DNA from: Lutjanus erythropterus
Taxonomy: Eukaryota; Chordata; Actinopteri; Lutjaniformes; Lutjanidae
Assembly: GCA_020091685.1 (NCBI GenBank)
Contig: CM034595.1
Location: forward strand, 43,670,351-43,734,350
DNA: 64,000 nt
Reading direction: 5' to 3'
The notes under the pieces were generated by a model, which made no database searches, had not been told where the DNA came from, and saw only the letters and a program-made list of their open reading frames with translations. Below, piece after piece: positions 21,201 to 29,191 of this stretch (positions are counted from its first letter, which is position 1; each line of letters opens with the position of its first letter). A program made the translations under genes and the position numbers.

Positions 21201-23067
21201 GCCAGACCATGTAGGGACTTGAAACTGATTAGCAGAATCTTAAACTGAGTGATGTCTTCTCTGTGTCGAGTGTTTGTGAGAAGACTTGTCACTGCAAGAC
21301 GATAAGTTAATGACTAAAGATTAGTTGATTACAGCAAATTCCTGTATGATTTTTTTTACTGTGTATCTGTCGTACTGACTTTTTGTCCCCACACGTGAGA
21401 GTCCGTGCCTGTACTGTTAAAACTTAGCCAGAATATGACAGTCCTTATTTTACATCTCTCGTTACTATTATATTTTTTAGTTTGCTTTTCTATTGTAATT
21501 TGGTCAGCAGATTGAGACCTGATGTTCATTTTTTTTTTGCAGTATTTTTCCACTAGCTTATATTTTCTGTTTTGTTTCCTTGCAGCAAGCGCCTCTGGCC
21601 CAGCCCGAGTCTCCCACAGCATCAGCAGGAGAGGATGCCCGCACACCTCCTGACTCAGGAGAGTCAGACAAGGAGTCAGTCAGCAGCAGCTCCAATGGCA
21701 ACGGAGACACAACCACAGGATCAGCGGTTAATGGAGGTGGGTCCTTGGCCAAGAACAGCTCCTCTTCCTCGTCGAGTTCCTCCAGCAGTGGATCGGCAGC
21801 GGTGGGAACGGGGACAGCAGGGAAGGACAAAACAAAGAAGGAAAAAGACAAGGATAAAGACAAGAAGAGGGCAGACTCTGTGGCCAATAAGCTCGGCAGT
21901 TTTGGAAAGAGCCTGGGCAGCAAGCTGAAGAAAAACGTGGGCGGACTGATGACAGGAAAGAACGCCGGAGCTGGAGGTGTCAAGCAGGAGGGCGGGGAGA
22001 AGAAGAAGGGCTCATTTAGGGGGAGGAAGGGCAGCAAGGACGGCTCGCCTTCAGCCCACACCTCAGAGGATTCTGGGAAAGGCTCCCCCTCCTCAGGTAG
22101 TGAGCGTCTGAACGGGACAGGCAGCAGCATGAGCAGCAGCGGCGGAAGCAGCACCGAGAGTGAAACCTACAAGTACAGCGCTGACGTCAAGGTCAGCCTG
22201 GGCATCCTGCGAGCTGCCATGCAAGGTGAGAGGAAGTTCATCTTCGCCAGCCTGCTCACCACCAGCAACCGGCAGCCCTTCCAGGAGGAGATGATCCAGC
22301 GCTACCTGACCGACGCAGAGGAGCGCTTTCGAGCGGAGCAGGAACAACAGCGGCGTGATGCAGAGAGGAAGGGCATCACCAATGGCGTCCAAATACCCAA
22401 GAAGGAGACCGTTGGTGGTGCGGAGCTGACCTACCGGCCATATGAGGCTAAAGAGGAGCTGTCAGAGAACTCGTCACCTTCCTTCAAGACTACTCCTTTG
22501 AGCCCCTCTATGTACTCTGCTGTCGTGCCCATCCCCCGGCCCTCCTTCATCGACCAGCCTCCTGTCGCAGCACCCCTCACCCAGCACCTTCACATGCACG
22601 GCTACGTGGATACTCGCCGCCAGCTAGCCGGTGGCTCCCCGGCCACCTCCTATCCCGGCCTCCCCTCTTACGCCACCCTTCCACGACACTGCCCCACAAC
22701 GCAGCCCCCCCCCCACCCCCAGTACAATAACTCACAAGGCCCCGCCTCTCTGAGTCCCTCTCGCCTTGCGCCCTCATACCCCCCCGAGTTCGACCCGCCG
22801 GACTACCCCGGGTCCGAACCCACAGGTGGAAGTTACACCAACGGCTTCCGGGACATGCGCTCCAACCTGGACTCTCGGAGCGGGCAGCCCCCAGTCAGAC
22901 ACTACTCACTGGGCAGCGCCGGTGGTTTGGCCAGCCTCCAGTCCAGCCGCTGTCGGACACCCAGCTGCACCTACTACGGACACCCCGAAACGGGCAACTA
23001 CTGCTCCTGCTGCTACCGGGAAGAGCTGAAAAAGAGGGAGCCAGAAGCAGCCATCCACAGGTTCTGA
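6049..23067 (+). CDS. otud7b: OTU deubiquitinase 7B (Cezanne), complete coding region, 11 coding exons
   Basis: Joined exons: 6049-6133, 7539-7709, 8282-8503, 10038-10139, 11342-11469, 13681-13787, 15438-15565, 16188-16337, 17952-18066, 19667-19745, 21586-23067. They sum to 2769 nt, one open frame of 922 residues (human about 843). Order: UBA-like segment (about 1-50), OTU domain (about 120-420) with GDGNC catalytic Cys (about residue 186) and YDQAHF catalytic His (about 348), Ser/Gly-rich and Lys-rich linker, and an A20-type zinc finger C-x4-C-x11-C-x2-C (885-905) ending in HRF. The family cleaves Lys11-linked ubiquitin chains and restrains non-canonical NF-kB signalling (known for human OTUD7B, not seen here). 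OTUD7B is preferred over OTUD7A because of the [10 protein letters not shown] exon, the RRQLAGG motif, the HRF C-terminus and the mtmr11 neighbour. Exon 4 and exon 10 have alternative in-frame acceptors (up to +3 and +1 residues). A TGA at 6034-6036, in frame, lies upstream of the ATG. Confidence 0.95.
6134..7538 (+). other. otud7b intron after coding exon 1
   Basis: Contains the inverted-repeat element at 6375-7011. The remaining 0.5 kb is unremarkable. Confidence 0.8.
6375..7011. mobile_element. Long-inverted-repeat nonautonomous element, family A copy 1
   Basis: Starts TTAAAGGGATAAC and ends in the mirror CTATCCCTTTAA. The inverted arms run tens of bases, sharing TATTACCTACAGTAGATG and its complement. 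Related copies are at 18651, 24825 and about 32696. TTAA at both edges suggests a TTAA or TAA target, but the class is not proven. Confidence 0.75.
7539..7709 (+). CDS. otud7b: otud7b coding exon 2: rest of UBA-like segment
   Basis: The acceptor gtctctag is followed by GCAAGAACTGG (KNW), then [17 protein letters not shown], which completes the UBA-like helix bundle, and a less conserved linker ending RQDEVVQ. The donor is CAAG|gtgagg, phase 1. Confidence 0.93.
7863..8191. mobile_element. hAT-type MITE with TAGGGCTG termini
   Basis: Starts TAGGGCTGTATGATT and ends TTGTGCAGCCCTA, with flanking 8-mers GTCCAAAG and GTCCTAAT (6/8). A 19-base A run sits near its left end. It fills most of the intron before coding exon 3. 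Confidence 0.65.
8282..8503 (+). CDS. otud7b: otud7b coding exon 3: start of OTU region, with tandem acceptors
   Basis: Encodes [22 protein letters not shown] and [11 protein letters not shown], all strongly conserved in OTUD7 proteins. Three AGs (ending 8272, 8275 and 8281) are all phase-compatible, so the exon may begin at 8273 (adds Ala-Ala-Thr), 8276 (adds Ala-Thr) or 8282. The last gives the junction VQ-EKRLSRG as in human. The first AG has the best pyrimidine tract. The donor is GCTG|gtgaga. Confidence 0.92.
8824..9144 (+). mobile_element. hAT-type MITE (GGCTGCAAC family), complete
   Basis: Starts TAACGCTGCAAC and ends AATCAGCTCTA. The flanking 8-mers GTCTGAGC and GTCTGAAC match 7/8, as expected for a hAT target duplication. 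Confidence 0.75.
9213..9260. repeat. (GT)n microsatellite
   Basis: 24 GT units. Its right end forms the left arm of a 19-bp perfect inverted repeat. Confidence 0.95.
9249..9291. repeat. 19-bp perfect inverted repeat (hairpin) from a GT/CA tract
   Basis: Left arm 9249-9267 ends TTTGTCTT; the 5-base loop is GCAGA; right arm 9273-9291 begins AAGACAAACAC. Confidence 0.85.
9390..9502 (-). mobile_element. hAT-type MITE end, reverse strand
   Basis: Carries the complement of the family core (CATTTTATAGACCAAACAAC) and ends TTGCAGCCGTA. It faces the copy at 8824-9144. The other end is lost. Confidence 0.6.
10038..10139 (+). CDS. otud7b: otud7b coding exon 4: catalytic cysteine exon
   Basis: Encodes GRLNWW and then [20 protein letters not shown]. 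The GDGNC cysteine codon is at 10115-10117 and corresponds to human Cys194, the nucleophile of the OTU protease. Acceptor ttgcctgcag; donor CTCG|gtgagt. Confidence 0.95.
10140..11341 (+). other. otud7b intron, no recognised element
   Basis: AT-rich. A local duplication of AGTGGTTAGCTRCTTT occurs near 10764 and 10877. Nothing else was identified. Confidence 0.6.
11342..11469 (+). CDS. otud7b: otud7b coding exon 5
   Basis: Encodes [16 protein letters not shown] and [15 protein letters not shown], a basic stretch conserved in OTUD7A/B. The donor GAG|gtctgt is weak from position +3 onward, but the phase-0 join to the next exon ([10 protein letters not shown]) reproduces the family sequence. Confidence 0.93.
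11470..13680 (+). other. otud7b intron with one inverted-repeat element
   Basis: Contains the element at 12095-12706. The remainder has no supportable gene or repeat. Confidence 0.6.
12095..12706. mobile_element. Nonautonomous element with GCCACTTTAT terminal inverted repeats
   Basis: Left end GCCACTTTATCAGGTACCTC and right end TACTTAATAAAGTGGCCACT are imperfect inverted copies. This motif pair is common in fish genomes as I remember it; the class is not assigned. Confidence 0.6.
13681..13787 (+). CDS. otud7b: otud7b coding exon 6
   Basis: Encodes [14 protein letters not shown] and [10 protein letters not shown], then a short Thr/Asn-Gly stretch. The SGLVYTE insert is one of the features that points to OTUD7B rather than OTUD7A. 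Acceptor tttctcctcag; donor ACGG|gtaagg, phase 2. Confidence 0.93.
13788..15437 (+). other. otud7b intron with a SINE piece
   Basis: Carries a reverse-strand tRNA-derived SINE at 14345-14476. The rest is unremarkable. Confidence 0.7.
14345..14476 (-). mobile_element. tRNA-derived SINE fragment
   Basis: On the minus strand it holds a tRNA-like B box, GTTCGACTCCC (complement at 14405-14415), followed by CTTTGCTGCGTGTCATCCC and a pyrimidine-rich TCTCTCCCCATTTCCTG tail. A related piece lies at 28755 on the + strand. Confidence 0.65.
15438..15565 (+). CDS. otud7b: otud7b coding exon 7
   Basis: Encodes [20 protein letters not shown] and [17 protein letters not shown], core strands of the OTU fold that are almost invariant in the family. 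Acceptor ttgtcttcag; donor GAGG|gtaagg. Confidence 0.95.
15566..16187 (+). other. otud7b intron, nothing recognised
   Basis: 622 bases of unique-looking AT-rich DNA between the two exons that close the OTU core. Confidence 0.6.
16188..16337 (+). CDS. otud7b: otud7b coding exon 8: catalytic histidine exon
   Basis: Encodes [17 protein letters not shown] and [19 protein letters not shown]. The His codon of DQAHFS is at 16286-16288 and matches human His358, the catalytic base. Acceptor ttccctag; donor CAAG|gtaatg. Confidence 0.95.
16586..17457. mobile_element. hAT-like element with GCTGGGTAT termini, interrupted
   Basis: Starts TAGTGCTGGGTATCG and ends CCAATACTCAGCCCA, which are inverted copies. 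The flanking 8-mers GTATCCAC and ATATCCAA match 6/8. GATACCAGTA motifs occur on both sides of the inner insertion. Confidence 0.5.
16630..17040. mobile_element. Inner element with GGCC-TTTCAGA termini
   Basis: Left end AGGGGCCTGTTTCAGAGAG and right end TTTCTGAAATAGGGCCTTA are imperfect inverted copies. They split the GATACCAGTA repeat of the outer element. Exact borders and target duplication are not resolved. Confidence 0.5.
17952..18066 (+). CDS. otud7b: otud7b coding exon 9, with CAGCAG tandem acceptor
   Basis: Encodes [19 protein letters not shown] and [10 protein letters not shown]. The acceptor is cccagcag: cutting after the first AG (exon start 17949) adds one Ala, after the second (17952) does not, and both keep frame. 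Donor GCGAG|gtatgg, phase 2. Confidence 0.92.
18067..19666 (+). other. otud7b intron with family A element
   Basis: About half is the element at 18651-19390. The flanks show nothing else. Confidence 0.7.
18651..19390. mobile_element. Long-inverted-repeat nonautonomous element, family A copy 2
   Basis: Starts TTAAAGGAATAGTTTGGG with the family run GACTACAGTAGATGG. The middle is itself foldback: AACTCCATGGACAAAATCAG near 18930 is mirrored near 19153 (CACCCATGGAGTTTGG). The right end stops at CCACAGCAGTATATTG without the expected TIR, so it is truncated. Confidence 0.65.
19667..19745 (+). CDS. otud7b: otud7b coding exon 10: end of the OTU domain
   Basis: Encodes [19 protein letters not shown] and a short tail ending PCE. 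Acceptor ctcccag; donor GAG|gtaaag in phase 0, joining to QAPLAQPES in the last exon. Confidence 0.92.
20940..21292 (-). mobile_element. LINE-2-like retrotransposon C-terminal remnant, 5'-truncated and broken
   Basis: On the minus strand the upper part reads [20 protein letters not shown] and VPRS; after a break the lower part reads [20 protein letters not shown] then [15 protein letters not shown]. These are the typical motifs found downstream of the reverse transcriptase in fish LINE-2-type elements. The two parts are separated by a 27-base fold-back insertion (21055-21081). Confidence 0.75.
21055..21104. repeat. 23-bp perfect inverted repeat inside the LINE tail
   Basis: Left arm 21055-21077, 4-base spacer AGGC, right arm 21082-21104; the arms are exact reverse complements (AGCATTATCACCTTTTG and CAAAAGGTGATAATGCT at the outer edges). 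Confidence 0.95.
21586..23067 (+). CDS. otud7b: otud7b last coding exon: linker and A20-type zinc finger
   Basis: A single 1482-nt open stretch. It begins [17 protein letters not shown] (family-conserved), then has an 11-Ser tract (about residues 487-497), a Lys-rich stretch, [20 protein letters not shown] (family-conserved), a [20 protein letters not shown] block, Pro-rich sequence with RRQLAGG, and the C-x4-C-x11-C-x2-C zinc finger within the last 38 residues. In human OTUD7B the A20-type finger is proposed to bind ubiquitin. A C10 run (22705-22714) lies in the Pro/His part. Confidence 0.96.
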   Translation, partial: QAPLAQPESPTASAGEDARTPPDSGESDKESVSSSSNGNGDTTTGSAVNGGGSLAKNSSSSSSSSSSSGSAAVGTGTAGKDKTKKEKDKDKDKKRADSVANKLGSFGKSLGSKLKKNVGGLMTGKNAGAGGVKQEGGEKKKGSFRGRKGSKDGSPSAHTSEDSGKGSPSSGSERLNGTGSSMSSSGGSSTESETYKYSADVKVSLGILRAAMQGERKFIFASLLTTSNRQPFQEEMIQRYLTDAEERFRAEQEQQRRDAERKGITNGVQIPKKETVGGAELTYRPYEAKEELSENSSPSFKTTPLSPSMYSAVVPIPRPSFIDQPPVAAPLTQHLHMHGYVDTRRQLAGGSPATSYPGLPSYATLPRHCPTTQPPPHPQYNNSQGPASLSPSRLAPSYPPEFDPPDYPGSEPTGGSYTNGFRDMRSNLDSRSGQPPVRHYSLGSAGGLASLQSSRCRTPSCTYYGHPETGNYCSCCYREELKKREPEAAIHRF

Positions 23068-23251
23068 ACAAATGGCTTCAATTTGATGACGAGTGGCCTT
23101 TTTCAGTAAAAAATAAATAACGTCTGGGGCGGATCAGCCTCTGAATGGACAAGAGAAAGGCACAAGTGGCTCAGCTCCCTCCCTCTTTTAGCTGCATTAC
23201 TTCCTGTCGGAGCAGACCTCAGAGAGCGGCGGCGCGTCGTCACGACTGCAG

Positions 23252-23257
23252 AATAAA
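23252..23257 (+). terminator. Candidate proximal otud7b poly(A) signal
   Basis: AATAAA 185 bases after the stop; another at 23112-23117. Either could give a short 3' UTR isoform. Confidence 0.25.
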
Positions 23258-23360
23258 CAGGGTGGTTTCTGACTGCTGGGGTCATGTGTTAGACCATAGA
23301 AAAAACTAACTGCACTTCTGTTACATTTTGCTGTGGCTCTTATGCAGGCGTTATGTATGA

Positions 23361-23392
23361 GTGTGTGTGTGTGTGTGTGTGTTTGTGTGTGT
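23361..23392. repeat. (GT)n microsatellite in the 3' UTR
   Basis: About 15 GT units with one TTT interruption. Confidence 0.9.
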
Positions 23393-24298
23393 TAGCTGCA
23401 GGCTCTCCTCCTTTATCAGAGTTTAACGCCTTGCTACTGTCTCCTCCTAGTGGAGAGAATGTATATGGCAGGCACCATACATAACACTCATCAACACACA
23501 TACAAACAGTACATGCACACATCAACACTAAGTCAGACTCACACTACTTCATACACAGCGATGCAAGCACAAACAGATGAGTGTCTCCACTCCGTCTGTG
23601 GTCTGTGATAATGTTTGGATTGGTTAATCAAGGGATGTTTGAGCATTTTGAAGTCACATCCTGTTCGGGTGATTTCAGTGTTATACAGATTTTACACTAC
23701 TGTTACTAGATGCTTGCGTCATATGTACCTCGGGAAACAGCAGAGTTAATCCTTGTCGAATTGCTTTGTCGTCGGTCACCATTTGCATAATGCAAATTGA
23801 AACTAGCGTGCAATGCTAATGATTAAGCATTCTGTGGGCTGCTGTGGTGCTAATGTTACAGAATGCAAACACATAAATGCCCATGCATTGAAGACAACTG
23901 CTCTGCACTGTTACTAGTACCTTTTTGGAAACAACAAATATCACCTACAAATTTCACGTTTTTGTCCAGTTCATACATCTATAAATTGGATCACGAAGAC
24001 GTCAAGCTTTTGCAGATTAAATACTTTTGTTCGAGTTACTGACCAGGCATTTTAGAACAAACAGCACTACATAAGATACTGTTCCAAGGTTGTTGAAATG
24101 TTTTTAGTTGGGTCTTCCTCTTTCTGTAACAATAGTCGGCGTTAAAGCATTTGATTATTGTGGCCAAAAAGGTCATGCAATACTACACACTACGAAGTCA
24201 AAATGTCACATCCAGCACAACAGATTTTGGAGACACCTGTCATATTCATAATATTCTGTTAAATTAAATTATGGAAATTTTATGCTTTTGGATTTAAA

Positions 24299-24540
24299 TA
24301 GGCTGCGACTATTTTCATTACCAATTAATCTGTTGTTTGGTCCATTAAAATGTCAAAAAATGTTGATCACTGTTTCCCAGAGCCTAAGATGACGTCCTCA
24401 AATGTCTTGTGTTGTCCAAAAAACCCAAAGATATTCAGTTTACTGTCATAGAAAACTAAAGAAACCAGAAAATATTCACATTTTACAAACTGAAATCAGA
24501 GAATTTAGATTTTGAATTGCTTGTCAAAATAGATGGAATT
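24299..24540 (+). mobile_element. hAT-type MITE, 3'-truncated
   Basis: Starts TAGGCTGCGACTATTTTCAT and carries the family core TTGGTCCATTAAAATGTC and CAAAGATATTCAGTTTACTG. The CAGCTCTA end is missing. Confidence 0.65.
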
Positions 24541-24824
24541 TAATCGAATAAGGATGAGGATGTGAGGATGTTTGCAGTTGTGTGAAATTGTCTCCGATTT
24601 CTGTTGCATGATCCAACATCCGATGGATGTTGATACCCAATAGCCTTCACACTGTACTGACAAATTCTAGTAACATGTCATGATTCTGAAACTCGCTGTT
24701 TTGAAATGACAAACCCTGGTTCTGGTAGTTGAGAAATGTGAAAAATCTTTCTTATAATCTCATGATCACCAAAAGGTTAACTTCAAACACATACATGTAT
24801 GGTGTCCTTGCTTAGAGGACATCC

Positions 24825-25333
24825 TAAAGGGATATTTCGGATTATTTGGAGCGGGGTTGTGCGAGTAACTTATCGATAGTCAGTATATTACCTACAGTAG
24901 ATGGTGGGAAGCACATCCCCAGTCTGGAGGAACAGAGAGGAGTAAAAACATGGAAAATAAGCGATGAACTGCTGTAGATAGCAACGGCATGTTGTGGTAC
25001 TTATCCATGATATATTAACCAATTTACTTTGCTGTCAGACAGCCTTTTCTGACAGGAAACTGCAGAAACCAAACTCTGGTCTATGGCTGCCTTGATGTAG
25101 TTGTTTTTTTATGATTGAGTGACATCAGTATTTTACAAGGATAATTTGGATATACTGAAGTCACTCAATAAGATCAAGGCAAGTTTGGTTGGTTTGGAGA
25201 GAGTGATATTTGGCTCATATGATGGCACTTTCCTGTCAGAAAAGGCAGTTGGACAACAAAGTAAAGTGATTAAAATGATCATGGATGAGTACCACATACA
25301 ACCCCACATCAAATAACCCAAACAGTCCCTTTA
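24825..25333. mobile_element. Long-inverted-repeat nonautonomous element, family A copy 3
   Basis: Starts TAAAGGGATATTTCGGATTA and ends AACCCAAACAGTCCCTTTA; the arms pair for about 50 bases with mismatches. It lies in the probable otud7b 3' UTR, where it could form a long RNA hairpin. Confidence 0.75.
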
Positions 25334-27505
25334 ATGTTTATTGGTTTGGTCGCCCTCTGCAAATTCTGAAATTCCACTGAAGGCGGTTTTCTCAGTTTCT
25401 GGCATTCGTCCCACCAAATCCAGTTGCGTTATCTCTTTTTGCACAAATTCAAGCACTTTCCTGATGTCCTGAAGTTACAAAAACTTTTTACTGTTTTTGA
25501 AGTGGCCTGACTGTTGTCCTTTGTTCATTTGTGCAGACACTGCCACCTCTGTTCATGGGAAATCAGGGGCACAGGTCAGGAGGGTTTCTCTAAAAGGATT
25601 CAGTTACTGTAGAGCTGCAGCATTTTGGTGCCGGCGTCATCATCTAACTCAGTTTCCTAGTTGCCTTTTTCAGCATTTGTCCTCGTGGCATCACTATCCT
25701 GTTTGTGCAAGACGAACATCTAGTACCCACTGCTTGCTTCATCGCCTGCAGTCTCTATTACTACTGCCCCCAAATGTTACAAATTACTATTATGTTTTGA
25801 AAAAGGCGTTGAAGCTATTAAAATAATGCCATTATTATTTTCAGTTAGGCATATCAACTAGTTGATAGACACTGATAATGTTCTGTTTGAGTCTTCCTTA
25901 TTATTTCAAAATGAAAGGCTGTTTTAGTTGTACTGATGTAAAAATGACTACTTAAATACTGATTTTTTTTTTTATTATTTCCCCTATGAAAAGCCATTGT
26001 GAGGAATTTCTTTTGAGCTAGTGTGATTATAGTTGCTCTAGTCTTATTGATTGAATCTGTTCTTTGGCATTAAGTCTAGAAAAGCACAATTTAGTATGCA
26101 ATTCACTGCCTTGCCCAGATGAGGGCACTCTTGTTTCGTTTTTCTTTTAAACTCAGTGTTTGGAGCTTATCCTCGAGACCTACACTCAAAACTACAAACG
26201 AAAATAACCAAAATATTGGACAATTATTTCCTGTAGTGCTAATTTAACACTATGTAACACTATATTATAATATTTCTACATTGCAGAAGCTGGACAAGAA
26301 AGAAGGGAGTCTGTTTGCTGTGCATTTAAAGTAACACTAGAGTTTTAATTACAATAAAACACTATTTCCCAGTGCTATTTCCCCCAAAAAAACATTTGCA
26401 TTTGCTGTGTTTATGTGTGTTGACACGTGTCCATGCACAAGCATTTTAATTCAGATGAGATCCATGAAGTGTTCTCTAACTGTGGGAAGGTGATGCCTGT
26501 TTTTAAACGTTTATGTGTGCATACTCTCTTTCTCGCCCTCCAAAGTAATAATTAGCTTACAAACCAGTTTTTTATTTTATTTGTTTTGCAATGAAATGGA
26601 TGCCTCAGAAACATGTAAAACATCAGACTTTACAGGCTACAAATGCGTTTTTGTATTTAAATAAGAAAAAAAAAACAATGAGAGGTTGTATAAATATGTT
26701 CAAGTTATTTTTGTAAGCCCAGAGTTTTACAGTGTTTTTAAAAGGGTAAGAATGTATATTGTGGGAAAGTGAAACCGGTATGGATGACGAGGATCTGAGG
26801 TAGAATTGGTGTTTACCAGAAAGTGACATTTTGGCTGTCGAAGGCGACTCCCAGACTCTCATTGCAAACTAATTTCCTCAATGCTGACCTAACGAGATAC
26901 CATTTGAGAGTATATATTTATAGTGAGATTTTTTTAATAGGTTTCCTTGTGGAATGTTTAGTTGCGACATTTTAGGATGTTCTTTCTCACGTGGCTAAAT
27001 GTCTAGCGGTCCGGCTTTTATTTGTTTGTTGCTTCTTCTTTTTTTTTTAATTTGTAAATTTTGTTTACTTTTTTCTACAACCACCAATCCGTGCTATGCT
27101 AAAACATGACAGTAACATGTTCTTGTCGACCCAGCTCGTTTCCTCCAAACCAGAAGAGAAATGGCTCAGAATTAGTTTTTTGCGACACAGCCGACCCGAT
27201 ATATTTTTATATATTGTACGACACTGTAAGTTCTGTGTGGACAGAATCTTCATCATCAGTGACATAAACATGGAATATTTCGAGTTGCATGGGACTGGAA
27301 CTGTTGCATGTAAATGGCAATCCATTTTACCAAATTTGTGCATTATTTTAACTTGATTTCATTTGTCCTGGTATTTTGATGTTTTATTTTTTATTGTTTT
27401 AATGTTTTGCTTTTGTTTTGTTTTTTTTGTTTATTTTGAGAGGAGAGCCCTGAGGCTGTGTGACAGTGCAATCTGGATAGAAAGAACATCAGATTTTATG
27501 TTAGG

Positions 27506-27530
27506 TTATTATTATTATTATTATTATTAT
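27506..27530. repeat. (TTA)n microsatellite
   Basis: Eight or so TTA units, 30 bases before the candidate poly(A) signal. Confidence 0.9.
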
Positions 27531-27557
27531 AATTATTAATTTTTTTTGCACCGTTTG

Positions 27558-27563
27558 AATAAA
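27558..27563 (+). terminator. Candidate distal otud7b poly(A) signal
   Basis: AATAAA in the context GTTTGAATAAATTCTC, followed by T-rich sequence. It is the last good signal before about 3.5 kb of repeat-bearing intergenic DNA. Confidence 0.45.
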
Positions 27564-27784
27564 TTCTCATTGTATTTCAAGAATCCTATGCCTCTACTCT
27601 TTTCTGTTTCATATGAGAAAAATCTTTTATTTACAGGTTTATGGATCATAAAAGATACAAACACATGATCGCTGATTAAGTGTCATTAATTCCATAAAAA
27701 TTGAATTGATGGTCTATGAATGTATGAGATAAATTTAAGCACCAAAAAGCACAAATCTAAGTACATGTCTTGGAAAGCTTGGAA

Positions 27785-28095
27785 TTAGACTGCTACTAAC
27801 TTATTTTCATTATTGATCAATCTGCAGATTATTTTCACAATTAATCACCAAATCTATAAAATGGCCAAAAATTGCTCAACACGATTTCCCAGCAGCCAAG
27901 ACAAGGTCTTCAAACGACTTCTTTTGTCTTTGTCTTTTGTCTCACCAGTAGTCCAAAATCTAAAGACTTCATTTACTGTCATAAATGACAAAGAAAAGCA
28001 GCAAATCCTTGAAAAATGAAACGATTGATTGATCGAAATAGCTGGCAATTAATTTTCTTTGGGCTGACTAATTGATTAACTGACTAAATGTTGCC
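27785..28095 (+). mobile_element. hAT-type MITE, diverged
   Basis: Carries ACTGCTACTAACTTATTTTC, CAATCTGCAGATTATTTTC and ACTTCATTTACTGTCATAAA, which match the family order, with degraded ends. Confidence 0.55.
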
Positions 28096-28754
28096 ACTCT
28101 GGCTGAGACAGTTTGTCAGGTAACAGAAAATTCACTGACAATTATCTGCAGTTATATTGATAATTTACTGATTTTTCAGGCAAATATGACAAACACAACC
28201 AGGTTTCAGGCTCTCATTTGCGAAGATTTGTTGCATTTCATCGTCTCGTGCTTGTAGACTGAATATATTTGGGTTTTGGACTGTTGATCAGACAAAACAA
28301 GCAATTTGATCATTGTGAAAATAACTGACAGATTATTCAAAAATTAAAATAATTTCTACTGTGAATGGACAAAATGTTAGATTTGTTTTTATATCTGAAG
28401 CCAGTTCTTAAAGTCAGCTTCTTAAAAGTTTTAAAGTGTGAAACTCCAGTTCAGACGGTCTCAATTTTTTCTCCTCATGTATGTCACCTGGAATAATTGA
28501 CCTGGTTACTTCTTGTACATAGTTACATGAAAGAACATAACAGAAATGTATGAAAAAAATATAAGACGTGTTCAAAATATTTTCACCATGTCAACACAGA
28601 ATACCTGCACAGAAAGAACAGGGTTCCACCATTAATGAATACATGACGTGTGGGAGACACTCGACTGGTGGTAGGAAGATTCACGTTTTAAAGAGTTATA
28701 GATTATTAGATTAGATCATAATCTATGAACTGTTTTATCTAATCTATGAACCGC

Positions 28755-28858
28755 AGGTTTGACTCCTGCCTCTGGCTCTTTGCTGCATGTCATTCCCCCA
28801 CTCTCTGTCCCTATTTCCTGTCTAAAAAGATCCCAAACAACAACAACAACAACAACAG
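28755..28858 (+). mobile_element. tRNA-derived SINE fragment with (CAA)n tail
   Basis: B-box-like GGTTTGACTCC followed by CTTTGCTGCATGTCATTCCC and TATTTCCTG, matching the piece at 14345 on the other strand, then (CAA)6. Confidence 0.65.
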
Positions 28859-29053
28859 TAAACAGAAATTAGATTAGATTACAAGTATAAACTAAAATAG
28901 AAAAGTAGTATTGGCAATGAGATTGAAAGCAACACTGTCAGAGATAATGAAAAGCACATGGTAATAATAATTAAAAGTAATATCTGACTGGTGTCTGACT
29001 GGTTGAACTATGAAGCCTTGTAGAATTATAATTCTAATCATCATGATAACAGA

Positions 29054-29191
29054 TGTTACCAAGGATATTAATTAAGGTCCAGTTCCATTCAGGTCAAACA
29101 GAGTCTGAGTGCTGCTATTGTGCATGCTGCCACACTGGGGAGGCTCAGCTACACTAAATGGAACTGGACCTTAATTGGTATCATTGGTAAC
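29054..29191. mobile_element. 138-bp MITE with about 33-bp terminal inverted repeats
   Basis: Left end GTTACCAAGGATATTAATTA then AGGTCCAGTTCCA; right end TGGAACTGGACCT then TAATTGGTATCATTGGTAAC. The arms are inverted copies with about three mismatches, around a 70-base core. Confidence 0.85.

Larger units (their letters stand above)
19746..21585 (+). other. otud7b last intron, with LINE tail
   Basis: Holds the LINE-2-like remnant at about 20940-21292 (minus strand). The first 1.1 kb shows no recognised element. Confidence 0.7.
23068..27585 (+). other. otud7b: Probable long otud7b 3' UTR
   Basis: No coding signal follows the stop. Early AATAAA matches occur at 23112 and 23252, but a stronger-looking end (AATAAA at 27558 in T-rich context) lies 4.5 kb down, before the next gene. 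The stretch holds a (GT)n tract, a truncated hAT MITE (24299-24540), one inverted-repeat element (24825-25333) and a (TTA)n tract. That it is one transcribed UTR is inference. Confidence 0.45.

Noticed and set aside
21558-22154. 198-residue open frame on the minus strand opposite the last otud7b exon
   Set aside because: It mirrors Ser/Gly/Lys-rich coding sequence, giving Leu/Pro/Phe-rich protein with no recognisable motif. The + strand frame is clearly the conserved one.
6049-23067. Calling the first gene OTUD7A
   Set aside because: The [10 protein letters not shown] exon, RRQLAGG, the zinc-finger sequence, the HRF C-terminus and the MTMR11 neighbour all favour OTUD7B.
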